From: Chromatiales bacterium
GTDB lineage: Bacteria; Pseudomonadota; Gammaproteobacteria; Chromatiales; Chromatiaceae
DNA length: 10,597 nucleotides
Assembly (NCBI GenBank): GCA_024639625.1
Contig: JAHEIA010000055.1
Coordinates: 1 to 10,597, forward strand
Reading direction: 5' to 3'
Each line of letters starts with the position of its first letter. Position 1 is the first letter of the stretch. The position numbers and the translations under genes were made by a program. The notes under the pieces are model-generated. The model worked only from the letters and a program-made list of their open reading frames with translations, had not been told where the DNA came from and did not search any database. Positions 1 to 7,869 of this stretch are shown piece by piece.

Positions 1-411
1 CAAGGGCACGAACGATGTGTCGATCCCAAAACGCGACAGATACTTGGTGAACAGCACCGTGGTGGTGCCGAACACGCTCAGGGACGAGACGATATGGTCT
101 CCGGACTGGAGCAACCCCATGCAGGTAGCAAGGATTGCCGCCATTCCCGATGCGGTGCCGACGCAGGCCTCGGCTCCTTCCATGGCCGCCAGCCTCTCCT
201 CGAAGATCCGCACGGTCGGGTTGGTGAAGCGGGAGTAGATGTTCCCCGGCTCGTCACCCGAGAAGCGCGCCGCCGCCTCCGCAGCGCTGCGGAAGACGAA
301 ACTGGAGGTGGGAAAGATGGGCTCCCCGTGCTCGCCCTCGGCGCTCCGTTGATGACCGGTCCGAATGGCGCGTGTCGCCAACCCCCAATCAGAACTATCT
401 TCTCCGGTCAT
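1..411 (-). CDS. metZ: O-succinylhomoserine sulfhydrylase, N-terminal part (truncated by window edge)
   Basis: This frame is open from an ATG at 411 to the window edge and gives 137 residues with no stop. It reads as the N-terminus of the Cys/Met-metabolism PLP enzyme family, MetZ type. These enzymes convert O-succinylhomoserine and sulfide to homocysteine in cytoplasmic methionine synthesis. Visible landmarks are the family phrase EGEHGEPIFPTSSFVFRSA (residues 25-43), YSRFTNPT (59-66), which lines the cofactor and substrate site, and the PLP-phosphate-binding SGM (88-90). The PLP lysine lies beyond the window. The start is supported by GGGAAGGG at 421-428, nine bases before the ATG. It lies 163 bases downstream of purF in the same direction, the order known from Pseudomonas. 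A cystathionine gamma-synthase is the main alternative, but the N-terminal wording and the purF neighbour favour MetZ. A hairpin with a U-tract lies just upstream, so expression may not depend on purF. Confidence 0.93.
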   Translation of the reverse strand, partial: MTGEDSSDWGLATRAIRTGHQRSAEGEHGEPIFPTSSFVFRSAAEAAARFSGDEPGNIYSRFTNPTVRIFEERLAAMEGAEACVGTASGMAAILATCMGLLQSGDHIVSSLSVFGTTTVLFTKYLSRFGIDTSFVPL

Positions 412-430
412 AGGTCTTTGCCCTTCCCTA

Positions 431-446
431 GCGCACCATTGTGCGC
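431..446 (-). other. Perfect hairpin in the metZ leader
   Basis: Read on the minus strand this is GCGCAC-AATG-GTGCGC, a perfect 6-bp stem with a four-base loop. It sits two bases upstream of the GGGAAGGG ribosome-binding site of metZ. It has no U-tract, so it is not a terminator. It could limit ribosome access or protect an RNA 5' end. The pairing is seen directly; any function is inference. Confidence 0.4.
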
Positions 447-455
447 CCCTTGCGC

Positions 456-480
456 AAAAAAGAGCCCGCCGAAACCGCTC
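456..480 (-). terminator. Possible intrinsic terminator after purF
   Basis: On the minus strand GAGC pairs with GCTC across an 11-base loop and is followed at once by six T (456-461). An alternative fold uses CCGA/TCGG inside an outer GCCC/GGGC pairing. The stem is short, but the U-tract is the clearest in the purF-metZ spacer. It lies about 95 bases after the purF stop and 45 bases before the metZ start. Either it ends the purF transcript and metZ has its own promoter, or it attenuates metZ. Confidence 0.4.
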
Positions 481-574
481 GGATCCAACTAGGGCCTGTT
501 AGCAGTTGCCCGATGACTCTGCAGCGACACCATTGGTATGCCGCGACGCCGACCCGCAAACCGCACACCACCGG

Positions 575-2086
575 TCATGAACTGTTGTGTAGATCGAGTG
601 CCGTATACGATCCGACGGAGCGGCCTTCCTTGGCGGAGTCGCTGCGCAGAGCCTCTAGATGCTCCAGATACTGCTGACTCACGTCGCCGGTGACATAGTC
701 GCCGTTGAACACGGCGGTGTCGAAACGGTTGATCTGCTGATTTCCCTTGCGTACGGCTGCAATAAGGTCGTCCAGATCCTGGAAAACGAGCCAGTCCGCT
801 CCGATAAAACGCGCCACCTCAGTCTCGGTGCGCCCGTACGCCACCAGCTCTTTCGCACTTGGCATATCGATCCCATAGACGTTCGGGAAGCGGATCGGCG
901 GCGATGCAGAAGCAAAATACACCCGCTTGGCCCCGGCCTCTCTAGCCATCTGGATGATCTGCTGCGAGGTGGTGCCGCGTACGATCGAATCATCCACTAG
1001 CAGCACGTTCTTGCCGCGAAACTCCAAATCGATCGCGTTGAGCTTCTGCCGCACGGATTTCTTGCGCACCGTCTGTCCGGGCATGATGAAGGTCCGGCCG
1101 ATGTAGCGGTTCTTGATGAATCCCTCGGTGTATTTCACGCCCAACTCATTCGCCAGCTCGAGCGCCGCGGTACGGCTGGTATCCGGGATCGGGATGACTA
1201 CGTCGATGTCATGATCCGGGACCACGCGCTGGATCTTTCGAGCCAGTCTCTGCCCCATCCGGGAGCGAGCCTTGTACACTGACACCCCATCGATCATCGA
1301 ATCCGGCCGCGCAAAATAGACGAATTCGAATATGCAGGGGGCGTAACCTGCTCGGTCGGCACATTGCTGGGCATGCAGGTTCCCCTGCACATCGATATAG
1401 ATCGCCTCGCCGGGGTGCACATCACGCAGCAGATCAAAACCGAGGCTGTCCAGGGCAACGCTTTCCGAGGCGACCATGTACTCGGTGCCGCGCTTGATTT
1501 CGCGCTTGCCAAAGACCAAGGGGCGAATGCCGAACGGATCGCGAAAGGCGACGATGCCGTAACCTGGTATCATCGCAACGGCCGCATAACCTCCACGGCA
1601 GCGCCGATGGACCCCAGTCACGGCCTGAAAGACATCGTTCTCGTCGATTCGCAGTTTCCCCAGCCGCTGCAATTCGTGGGCTAACACGTTCAACAGAATC
1701 TCCGAATCCGAGGTTGTGTTGATGTGGCGGAGATCTTCCAGGAACAAATCCCGCTTGAGCTCCTCCGCATTGGTCAAGTTCCCATTGTGCGCAAGGGTGA
1801 TGCCGTAGGGCGAATTTACATAGAACGGCTGAGCCTCCGCAGAGCTAGAGGACCCGGCGGTAGGATAACGCACGTGTCCAATGCCCATGCTGCCGGTCAG
1901 ATCGATCATGTGGCGGGTACGGAAGACGTCACGCACTAAACCGTTGTCTTTCCTCAGCTGTAGGTTGCTGCCTTCGCAGGTAACGATCCCGGCAGCGTCT
2001 TGTCCGCGATGTTGCAGCACCAGCAACGCATCGTACAGCCACTGGTTTACACGCTGTTTGCCGACAATTCCGACAATTCCGCACAT
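575..2086 (-). CDS. purF: Amidophosphoribosyltransferase (glutamine PRPP amidotransferase)
   Basis: PurF catalyses the first committed step of purine synthesis, converting PRPP and glutamine to 5-phosphoribosylamine in the cytoplasm. The 503-residue product has the usual length of the E. coli type. It begins MCGIVGIVG, so removal of Met exposes Cys2, the glutaminase nucleophile, with no propeptide. The N-terminal Ntn-glutaminase half is followed by a type I phosphoribosyltransferase half, whose PRPP-binding signature DDSIVRG is at residues 365-371. The start is fixed by the need for Cys2 and by GGGAG at 2095-2099, eight bases upstream. An upstream out-of-frame ATG partly overlaps it and is not used by any conserved frame. 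The gene follows cvpA after 74 bases, the classic cvpA-purF pair. I saw no match to the E. coli PurR operator here or upstream of cvpA, so PurR-type control is not evident. Confidence 0.98.
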   Translation of the reverse strand: MCGIVGIVGKQRVNQWLYDALLVLQHRGQDAAGIVTCEGSNLQLRKDNGLVRDVFRTRHMIDLTGSMGIGHVRYPTAGSSSSAEAQPFYVNSPYGITLAHNGNLTNAEELKRDLFLEDLRHINTTSDSEILLNVLAHELQRLGKLRIDENDVFQAVTGVHRRCRGGYAAVAMIPGYGIVAFRDPFGIRPLVFGKREIKRGTEYMVASESVALDSLGFDLLRDVHPGEAIYIDVQGNLHAQQCADRAGYAPCIFEFVYFARPDSMIDGVSVYKARSRMGQRLARKIQRVVPDHDIDVVIPIPDTSRTAALELANELGVKYTEGFIKNRYIGRTFIMPGQTVRKKSVRQKLNAIDLEFRGKNVLLVDDSIVRGTTSQQIIQMAREAGAKRVYFASASPPIRFPNVYGIDMPSAKELVAYGRTETEVARFIGADWLVFQDLDDLIAAVRKGNQQINRFDTAVFNGDYVTGDVSQQYLEHLEALRSDSAKEGRSVGSYTALDLHNSS

Positions 2087-2101
2087 TCAAACATCTCCCG
2101 A

Positions 2102-2133
2102 GAAGCCCCGAGTCGATTCAACCCGGGAACTTC
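2102..2133 (-). other. Two-step hairpin in the cvpA-purF spacer
   Basis: On the minus strand CCCGGGT pairs with ACTCGGG (7 bp, one G-U) around a seven-base loop. Across a small asymmetric bulge, an outer GAAG/CTTC helix closes the structure. It ends three bases before the purF ribosome-binding site and has no U-tract, so it is not an intrinsic terminator. Plausible roles are setting purF translation relative to cvpA, or stabilising a processed purF message. Only the pairing is seen; the role is inferred. Confidence 0.4.
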
Positions 2134-2160
2134 AGCAGTCTACCTGCTCTTCGCTTAGCA

Positions 2161-2652
2161 TCAGAGATAATGGAACTGGTCCCCGAAGTCCGCTGGCAGC
2201 AACCCCTGTAACCAGACTGCGAGTTGCTGAAAGTGGGGTATCAGCAGCGACTCGTGCCACCATCGGTCCTCGGGCAACGGGGTCAACCCAGCGAGCAGAA
2301 TGAGGATCGCGACGATCAGCCCGCCTCGCGCCACGCCGAAAAAGGTTCCGAGCAAGCGGTCGGTCCCGCTGAGCCCTGTCTTGTCCACCAGTTGACCGGC
2401 AAGATAACCGACCAGCGCACCGATCAAGAGCGTCGCCAGCAACAGGGCGCCGAAGGCGACTCCCAGGCGCACCGAGGAAACAGCGATCCAGGGTTCGAAA
2501 TGGACCGAAAGTTCGCGAAAGAAGGAAAAGGCAATCCAGAAACCGAGGATCCACGTACCTAGCGAAAAGGCCTCCCGCACAAACCCCCGCAGCAGACTGA
2601 TAAGCGCCGAGAGCAAGATCACTCCGAGGATGACATAATCCGCCCAGTTCAT
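2161..2652 (-). CDS. cvpA: CvpA family inner-membrane protein (colicin V production protein)
   Basis: This 163-residue protein matches the CvpA family in length, hydropathy and context. It starts MNWADYVILGVILLSALISL. About four membrane segments are visible, near residues 5-21, 29-46, 62-86 and 103-122. Between the second and third lies the region with FREL, and GVARGG marks the start of the fourth. CvpA is an inner-membrane protein first named for its need in colicin V export, and later linked to envelope stress tolerance; its molecular activity is not known. It lies between the SPOR gene (81-base spacer with a strong hairpin) and purF (74-base spacer). This is the standard arrangement in gammaproteobacteria and suggests co-transcription with purF. 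The ATG is preceded by a modest AAGAG element. No defects are seen. Confidence 0.95.
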   Translation of the reverse strand: MNWADYVILGVILLSALISLLRGFVREAFSLGTWILGFWIAFSFFRELSVHFEPWIAVSSVRLGVAFGALLLATLLIGALVGYLAGQLVDKTGLSGTDRLLGTFFGVARGGLIVAILILLAGLTPLPEDRWWHESLLIPHFQQLAVWLQGLLPADFGDQFHYL

Positions 2653-2688
2653 TCAGGATCTCTTACGCCGCTGCTGCTGTCCATCCAA

Positions 2689-2712
2689 CGCCGCCGTTGC
2701 GGACCGGCGGCG
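2689..2712 (-). other. Perfect 8-bp GC hairpin between dedD and cvpA
   Basis: CGCCGCCG and CGGCGGCG form a perfect 8-bp stem around an eight-base loop, centred between the dedD stop and the cvpA start and ending 36 bases before the cvpA ATG. No T-run follows on either strand, so it is not an intrinsic terminator by itself. A transcript-stabilising or Rho-linked element is possible. The GC-rich repeat character means chance cannot be excluded. Confidence 0.4.
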
Positions 2713-2733
2713 GATCGGGGAAATCCAATCCGC

Positions 2734-3396
2734 TTAAGGGTAGCGCACCACATTGGCCTGCAGTGCATGCTGTTTGCGAATCTCCTCCGCCATCTGTTCC
2801 GCGCGCTTGCGATCCACTTCGGGCCCAATCCGCACCCGGTACACGGACTTACCGTTCACCGCAGCAAACTCGATAAAAGCCGGGAACTTGGCTGCCCGCA
2901 ACCGCTGCAGCAGCTTTTCCGCGTTCTGCTGGTTGGAGAAACTTGCAACCTGCACCGCCCAAGCCTTGATACCGACCCGTGGCGCAGGTTTGGCCGCAGC
3001 CGACGGCGGCTCAGGAGCCGCTTCTGCGGCAGGTTCGGGAGTTGGCTGGGTGTCCACTGGAGTTGCATCCCCCGCTGTCGGCTCCAACTCCGCAGGCGAA
3101 ACCGGTTCCGCCTCGGCAACCGGGTGCGACGGGATTCCGCGAACCGGATCGGGTGCCTGGTCCGCTCGTTCGGGCTGCTCGGGCAACGGCGGCGGTTCCG
3201 ACAGAGGCTCATCTTGCAGGGGCAGGATGTTCGCCGAAGAAAAGGCCTCATCGTCGGGCGGTGGCGAGGGGATCCGTGAGCCATCCTGCGGGCCGAATTC
3301 CACCGGCCGATCCTCGAGCAGCATAGGCACAAAGATCACCATCAAGGCGGCAAGCACCGTTGCCCCAATTAACCGTCGCTTCAATCGTTCGTCCAC
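2734..3396 (-). CDS. dedD: SPOR-domain membrane protein, DedD type
   Basis: The 220-residue product has the DedD layout: a short basic cytoplasmic N-terminus (DERLKRR), one membrane segment at about residues 9-27, a long linker rich in Pro, Glu and Ala (about 36-140), and a C-terminal SPOR domain (about 144-219, beginning AWAVQVASF and ending near NVVRYP). SPOR domains bind denuded glycan strands in septal peptidoglycan, and DedD acts in cell constriction with the divisome. E. coli DedD is also 220 residues. The start codon is GTG at 3396. It has only a weak GGTGG-like element upstream, but it places the basic residues directly before the membrane helix. The gene lies between folC and cvpA as in many gammaproteobacteria, and a likely promoter sits about 75 bases upstream. 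The function is assigned by architecture and context, because linker sequences are not conserved. Confidence 0.9.
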   Translation of the reverse strand: MDERLKRRLIGATVLAALMVIFVPMLLEDRPVEFGPQDGSRIPSPPPDDEAFSSANILPLQDEPLSEPPPLPEQPERADQAPDPVRGIPSHPVAEAEPVSPAELEPTAGDATPVDTQPTPEPAAEAAPEPPSAAAKPAPRVGIKAWAVQVASFSNQQNAEKLLQRLRAAKFPAFIEFAAVNGKSVYRVRIGPEVDRKRAEQMAEEIRKQHALQANVVRYP

Positions 3397-3465
3397 GAAT
3401 CCACCACCGCCGAGCGTTGAAAGAGGGTGCCAGGGAGCAGCTGCCCGCTGGCGAGCACTGGAAAA

Positions 3466-3485
3466 CCAAGCTTGGCATTATACCA
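3466..3485 (-). promoter_or_regulatory. Extended -10 promoter for dedD-cvpA-purF, with palindrome at the predicted start site
   Basis: On the minus strand, TGG-TATAAT occupies 3485 to 3477. This is a perfect -10 hexamer preceded by the TGn extended -10 motif, and it lies in the 168-base spacer between folC and dedD. At 16-18 bases further upstream no good -35 box is seen, which is typical when an extended -10 is present. The predicted start near 3470 falls inside the 10-bp palindrome CCAAGCTTGG (3466-3475), which could be an operator or chance. The leader to the dedD GTG would be about 75 bases. Confidence 0.5.
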
Positions 3486-3564
3486 GTTCCAGCACCACCA
3501 CCGCTCGCGATAGCATCACGCGCGCCGGGGAACTGTCCGACCAGTGCCGGGCAGATGTTCCGGG

Positions 3565-4884
3565 TCATGCTCCCGCCTCCAGCACTTGAAGCACCTCTCC
3601 GGCGACCAGAAAGGAGCCGAAGACCAAGATGCAGTCGCCCTCCTGCGCACGCTGCTTCGCCCCGCTTAGGGCAAGCGCCGGACTGGCATACCCGGCCACG
3701 GGCGAACCCGCCGCCAGCGCGGCGACCAAGGCCTCCAGTTCCTTTGGCGGCCTGCTACGCGGACCCGCCAACTCTACCAAATGCCAGGTGTCGATCGCTG
3801 GGGCAAGCGCGGCGAGAATCTGCCTCGCATCCTTGTCCGCAAGGATACCGGTTACCGCATGCACCTTTCCGGGGCAGGCGAAACGCTGCAGATTCGCTGC
3901 CAGTTCCTGCGCCGCCTGGGGGTTGTGAGCCACATCGACGATCACCGGGACCGCACCCTGGAAAACCTGGAACCTAGCGGGCAGGGAGACCTCCTGCAGT
4001 CCCTGACGCACCGCCGACTGGGCGACCGGAAGTTGCCCCGCGCCGAGGATTTCGATCGCCATCAGCACCGCCGCCGCATTCTGCACCTGGAATCGTCCGC
4101 GCAGATTCGGTAGCGGCAGGGCGTAACGGCTGTTTTGCGGCCCCCTCCAGGTCCAGGTGTCAGCGTGCGCCTCGTACCGATAGTCGCTCCCCGCGCAGTA
4201 CAGAACGGCTCCCGCCGCCTGCGCATGCTCCGACAGCAAGGCGAGCGCTTCCGGGTCGGCGCAGATCGCCGGCCGACCGCGGCGCAGGATGCCGGCCTTC
4301 TCGCGGGCAATACTGGCGACATCGTCACCCAGCCACTCAGTATGATCGAGGTCTACGGTGGCGATCAGAGCGACATCGGCATCAACGACGTTGACTGCGT
4401 CCAGCCGCCCTCCCAGGCCCACCTCGAGGATAATGACCTCGGCTGCGCTGCGGACGAACAAATCCAGGGCCGCCAGGGTAGCGAATTCGAAGTAGGTCAG
4501 GGAAACCGTACCCCGGGTCGTGTCCACACGCTGGAAAGCGGCACAGATCTCGGCGTCCGTTGCCGGCTTTCCGTCGATGCGAATTCGCTCGTTGTAACGT
4601 ATCAGGTGGGGGGAGGAATAACATCCTGTCCGATAGGCGGCCGCCAGCAGGATCGCTTCCAACATCGCAGCGCAGGATCCCTTGCCGTTGGTACCTGCGA
4701 TCGTGACCACCGGGCAAGGAGGTGGTCCCGGATGCAGACGCTGCCATACCTCACGTACCCGATCCAGTCCAAGATCGACCGCCTTGGGATGCAGTCGTTC
4801 TTGCCAGGAGAGCCATTCTTCAAGCGTTTCGAAGCGCACCGAATACACCCCGAGATCAAGCGGGATCGGAGAAACGACCGGCAA
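3565..4884 (-). CDS. folC: Bifunctional folylpolyglutamate synthase / dihydrofolate synthase
   Basis: FolC adds glutamate to dihydropteroate and then to folates, using ATP in the cytoplasm. Numbered from the TTG at 4884 (439 residues), the Mur-ligase-like landmarks are the P-loop GTNGKGS (64-70), the substrate loop YSSPHL (89-94), EVGLGGRLDAVN (154-165), DHTEWLG (180-186) and the lysine expected to be carbamylated in REKAG (Lys196). The C-terminal Mur-type domain is complete. The start is uncertain: an in-frame TAG lies two codons before the TTG, and GTG codons at 4848 and 4839 are alternatives. The GTG at 4839 would begin MRFETLEEWLSW, close to the usual FolC N-terminus, so the true start may be there. 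The gene follows accD closely (28 bases from the TTG), the standard accD-folC pair, and is probably co-transcribed with it. No internal defects are seen. Confidence 0.96.
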   Translation of the reverse strand: MPVVSPIPLDLGVYSVRFETLEEWLSWQERLHPKAVDLGLDRVREVWQRLHPGPPPCPVVTIAGTNGKGSCAAMLEAILLAAAYRTGCYSSPHLIRYNERIRIDGKPATDAEICAAFQRVDTTRGTVSLTYFEFATLAALDLFVRSAAEVIILEVGLGGRLDAVNVVDADVALIATVDLDHTEWLGDDVASIAREKAGILRRGRPAICADPEALALLSEHAQAAGAVLYCAGSDYRYEAHADTWTWRGPQNSRYALPLPNLRGRFQVQNAAAVLMAIEILGAGQLPVAQSAVRQGLQEVSLPARFQVFQGAVPVIVDVAHNPQAAQELAANLQRFACPGKVHAVTGILADKDARQILAALAPAIDTWHLVELAGPRSRPPKELEALVAALAAGSPVAGYASPALALSGAKQRAQEGDCILVFGSFLVAGEVLQVLEAGA

Positions 4885-4912
4885 CCCGCCCTAGTGGCGG
4901 TCGGTATCGGGA

Positions 4913-5773
4913 TCAGGGACGCGGCTGGTGCGTGAGAACGCTCAATAAGGCGGCGACGCGGTCGCGCAGATCTCTGCGATCCAGGATCAGGTCCACGACG
5001 CCGTGCTCGAGCAAGAACTCGCTGCGTTGGAATCCCTCGGGCAATTTCTCCCGCACGGTCTGCTCGATCACCCGCGGGCCGGCGAATCCCACCAGGGCAT
5101 TCGGCTCGGCGATATTCACATCGCCAAGCATCGCAAAGCTTGCAGAAACCCCTCCCATGGTCGGATCGGTGAGCACCGAAACGAAGGGCACGCCCTGTTG
5201 CGCCATCTTTCCCAGGGCGGCTGAAGTCTTCGCCATCTGCAGCAGGGAGAAAAGCGATTCCTGCATGCGGGCTCCACCCGAGGCGGAAAAGCAGACCATC
5301 GGGATACGCTGCTGCAGGGCGATTGCGGCCCCACGAACGAAACGTTCGCCGACGACGGATCCCATGGACCCGCCCAAGAAACTGAATTCGAAAGCCGCCG
5401 CGACGAGGTCCAGCCCCTTCAGCTGGCCACGCATCACCACCAGGGCGTCTTTCTCACCGGTAAGCTTCTGCGCCTGACTCAGCCGATCCCGATACTTTTT
5501 ACTATCCTTGAACTTCAGCGGGTCGACAGGTTCCAGCAGGCCGGCAATCTCTTCCCGCGGATCGGGATCGAGGAAAGTATCGAGGCGACGCCGCGCGCCG
5601 ATCCGATTATGGTGGTTGCACTTGGGGCAAACGTCGAGATTGCGTTCCATCTCCGCGCGATAGAGGATGGCGCTGCAACCCGGGCACTTGCTCCACAACC
5701 CTTCCGGCACCCCGCGCTTGTTCGCGCCGTCGGTGCGGATGCGACTGGGCATCAATTTTTCAAACCAGCTCAT
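4913..5773 (-). CDS. accD: Acetyl-CoA carboxylase carboxyltransferase subunit beta
   Basis: AccD pairs with AccA to form the carboxyltransferase of acetyl-CoA carboxylase, which makes malonyl-CoA for fatty acid synthesis. The 286-residue protein has the normal length. The N-terminal zinc ribbon is intact, with Cys30-x2-Cys33 and Cys49-x2-Cys52. The crotonase-fold carboxyltransferase core follows, with [10 protein letters not shown] at 163-172 and the Gly-rich [16 protein letters not shown] at about 130-145. The ATG at 5773 starts the usual MSWFEKLMP and has an AGGA element about nine bases upstream. It lies 60 bases after trpA and 28 bases before the first possible folC start. The trp-accD-folC order is known in other proteobacteria, and the spacing suggests read-through from the trp genes. 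I see no terminator in the trpA-accD spacer. Confidence 0.98.
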   Translation of the reverse strand: MSWFEKLMPSRIRTDGANKRGVPEGLWSKCPGCSAILYRAEMERNLDVCPKCNHHNRIGARRRLDTFLDPDPREEIAGLLEPVDPLKFKDSKKYRDRLSQAQKLTGEKDALVVMRGQLKGLDLVAAAFEFSFLGGSMGSVVGERFVRGAAIALQQRIPMVCFSASGGARMQESLFSLLQMAKTSAALGKMAQQGVPFVSVLTDPTMGGVSASFAMLGDVNIAEPNALVGFAGPRVIEQTVREKLPEGFQRSEFLLEHGVVDLILDRRDLRDRVAALLSVLTHQPRP

Positions 5774-5833
5774 ACGATCGATCCTGAATTACAGTCAGAT
5801 TGAATATCGAGTCGTCGGCATGCTGCGAAAACG

Positions 5834-6655
5834 CTAGGCCGCCACCTCGGGTTGCGCATCCATCGAGTGGCGCATGCCCGCGATCAACTTGCCGACTTCC
5901 TTCGCCACCGCTTGCGGCCGGTCCGCCAACTCCTCGATACGCTTGACCAAAGCGCTGCCGACGATAACGGCATCCGCCAGTTCAGCCACCTGGGCCGCAG
6001 TGACCGCATCCTTGATTCCGAAACCCACCCCCACCGGCAACTCCGTGGCGACCCGGATGTGCTCCAGTTTCTCCGCCACCACACCGAGATCCAGGTTGCT
6101 CGCCCCGGTAACTCCTTTAATGGACACATAATAGACGAACCCGCTGGCGACGGCACAGATTCTTCGGATCCGCTCGTCGCTTGTGGTAGGCGCCACCAGA
6201 AAGATCGGGTCGATCCCGCTCGACTGCAGGCTGGCAAGCAACGCACCGCTTTCCTCCGGGGGCAGGTCCACGGTTAGCACGCCGTCTACGCCCGCCTCCT
6301 CGGCCTGCCGGGCAAAATCCGCATACCCAAGGACCTCGACCGGGTTCAAATACCCCATGAGGACGACCGGCGTATCGCGATCGGTGCGTCGGAACTCTTG
6401 GACCATCCGAAAGACGTCGCGCAGACTCACGTGATGCTCGAGCGCGCGCTCACTGGCACGCTGAATCACCGGACCGTCCGCCATGGGGTCGGAAAAAGGC
6501 ACCCCGAGCTCGATGAGATCCGCCCCCGCCGCAACCATGGCGTGCAGCAAAGGGACAGTGACCGAAGGCTGGGGATCGCCTGCGGTTACAAACGGGATAA
6601 GGGCCTTCCGCCCCCGGCTGCGCAGCGTCGCAAAGCGGGATTCGATCCGACTCAT
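5834..6655 (-). CDS. trpA: Tryptophan synthase alpha chain
   Basis: TrpA cleaves indole-3-glycerol phosphate to indole and glyceraldehyde 3-phosphate, and passes indole through a tunnel to TrpB in the cytoplasmic alpha2-beta2 complex. The 273-residue TIM barrel has the two catalytic acids at the classical positions: Glu49 in [12 protein letters not shown] and Asp60 in MADGP. Phosphate-binding loops are visible as GVGFGIKD and VIVGSALVK near the C-terminus. The ATG at 6655 overlaps the trpB stop as ATGA, and a GAGGGG element lies eight bases upstream inside trpB, so translation is likely coupled and the subunits made in equal amounts. accD follows after 60 bases. No unusual features are seen. 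Confidence 0.98.
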   Translation of the reverse strand: MSRIESRFATLRSRGRKALIPFVTAGDPQPSVTVPLLHAMVAAGADLIELGVPFSDPMADGPVIQRASERALEHHVSLRDVFRMVQEFRRTDRDTPVVLMGYLNPVEVLGYADFARQAEEAGVDGVLTVDLPPEESGALLASLQSSGIDPIFLVAPTTSDERIRRICAVASGFVYYVSIKGVTGASNLDLGVVAEKLEHIRVATELPVGVGFGIKDAVTAAQVAELADAVIVGSALVKRIEELADRPQAVAKEVGKLIAGMRHSMDAQPEVAA

Positions 6656-7869
6656 ATCTGCAGCCCCTCGAGTGCTGCGACCGTATGCATATCTTTGTCG
6701 CCCCGGCCCGAAAGATTGAGCAGGATAACCTTATCCTGGCTCATGGTGGGCGCCATTCGCATCGCGTAGGCCACGGCATGGCTCGACTCTAGAGCAGGGA
6801 TGATACCTTCTGTTCGCGTCAGCCGATGGAAGGCCTCCAGCGCCTCGTCGTCGGTAACGGCGTCATAGCTCGCGCGGCCGCTATCCTTGAGCCACGCATG
6901 TTCCGGACCCACCCCAGGATAGTCGAGCCCTGCGGAGATGGAATGGGTTTCGATGATCTGCCCGTCGCGATCCTCCATCAGGTACGTGCGGTTGCCGTGC
7001 AGCACGCCGGGCTGACCCGCGCACAGGGGGGCCGCATGACGGCCGGTAGCTAGTCCGTCCCCGGCAGCCTCGACCCCGTACATGGCAACCTCCCGATCAT
7101 CGAGGAACGGGTAGAACAGGCCTATCGCATTGGAACCACCGCCGACGCAGGCCACTAGGGCGTCCGGTAGCCTTCCCGTCATTTGCTGAATCTGCACCCG
7201 CGCCTCGCGTCCGATGACGGCTTGAAAATCACGCACCATCGCGGGATAGGGATGCGGTCCGGCGACCGTACCGATGATATAAAACGTGTCGTCAACATGG
7301 GCCACCCAATCACGCATCGCCTCGTTCAGTGCGTCTTTTAGCGTGCGTGACCCCGATTTGACAGAAACCACCTCGGCGCCCAGCAAGCGCATCCGGTACA
7401 CGTTTGCTTCCTGGCGGGCTACGTCGACCTCGCCCATATAGACCACGCATTCAAGACCCAAACGGGCGGCGACGGTGGCTGTGGCAACCCCGTGCTGACC
7501 CGCTCCGGTTTCGGCGATAATTCGAGACTTTCCCATGCGGCGAGCAAGCAAGGCCTGGCCCACCGTGTTGTTCACCTTGTGCGCGCCGGTGTGGTTGAGA
7601 TCTTCGCGTTTGAGATAGATCTGTGCGCCACCCAGCTCTCGACTCAATCGCGCGGCATGATAGATCGGCGACGGTCGCCCCACGTAATCGCGCAGGTCTG
7701 CGTCCAACTCCGCCAGAAAATCGCTGTCGTTCAGATGCTTTTCGTACGCTTCGCGCAAGTCCTGCAGCGGCCCCATCAAGGTCTCCGCAACGAACAGGCC
7801 GCCATAAGGCCCGAAATGCCCATTGGCGTCCGGAAGTTTGCGCAAGATCGTTTCAGCTGTCGATGCCAC
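6652..7869 (-). CDS. trpB: Tryptophan synthase beta chain
   Basis: TrpB condenses indole with serine to give tryptophan, using PLP. The 405-residue product is of TrpB1 type and full length. Lys98 in the signature HTGAHKVNN is the PLP-binding lysine, Glu120 in ETGAGQHG is the catalytic glutamate, and GGGSN at 243-247 holds the PLP phosphate. The start is GTG at 7869, backed by a strong GAGGAG at 7876-7881 with a six-base spacer. It lies inside the last codons of trpF, a 17-base overlap in another frame. At its own 3' end it overlaps trpA by ATGA. The three genes therefore form one tightly coupled trpFBA unit. An ATG start is not available nearby in frame. Confidence 0.98.
   Translation of the reverse strand: MASTAETILRKLPDANGHFGPYGGLFVAETLMGPLQDLREAYEKHLNDSDFLAELDADLRDYVGRPSPIYHAARLSRELGGAQIYLKREDLNHTGAHKVNNTVGQALLARRMGKSRIIAETGAGQHGVATATVAARLGLECVVYMGEVDVARQEANVYRMRLLGAEVVSVKSGSRTLKDALNEAMRDWVAHVDDTFYIIGTVAGPHPYPAMVRDFQAVIGREARVQIQQMTGRLPDALVACVGGGSNAIGLFYPFLDDREVAMYGVEAAGDGLATGRHAAPLCAGQPGVLHGNRTYLMEDRDGQIIETHSISAGLDYPGVGPEHAWLKDSGRASYDAVTDDEALEAFHRLTRTEGIIPALESSHAVAYAMRMAPTMSQDKVILLNLSGRGDKDMHTVAALEGLQI

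Noticed and set aside
489..578. 29-codon frame starting as ATGA on the purF stop
   Set aside because: Arg- and Gly-rich with no family features; the overlap with the stop is a common coincidence. I cannot support it as a gene.
2653..2733. Search for a PurR operator upstream of cvpA
   Set aside because: No sequence close to the enteric PUR box palindrome was found in this spacer or upstream of purF.
3248..3568. 106-codon minus-strand frame starting as ATGA on the folC stop
   Set aside because: The start overlap is attractive, but the frame lacks recognisable domains, crosses the dedD promoter region and runs 149 bases into the conserved start of dedD in another frame.
2753..3589. 278-codon plus-strand open frame opposite dedD
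   Set aside because: Ser/Gly-rich antisense shadow of the Pro/Ala/Glu-rich linker in GC-rich DNA; dedD on the minus strand has a membrane helix and SPOR domain.
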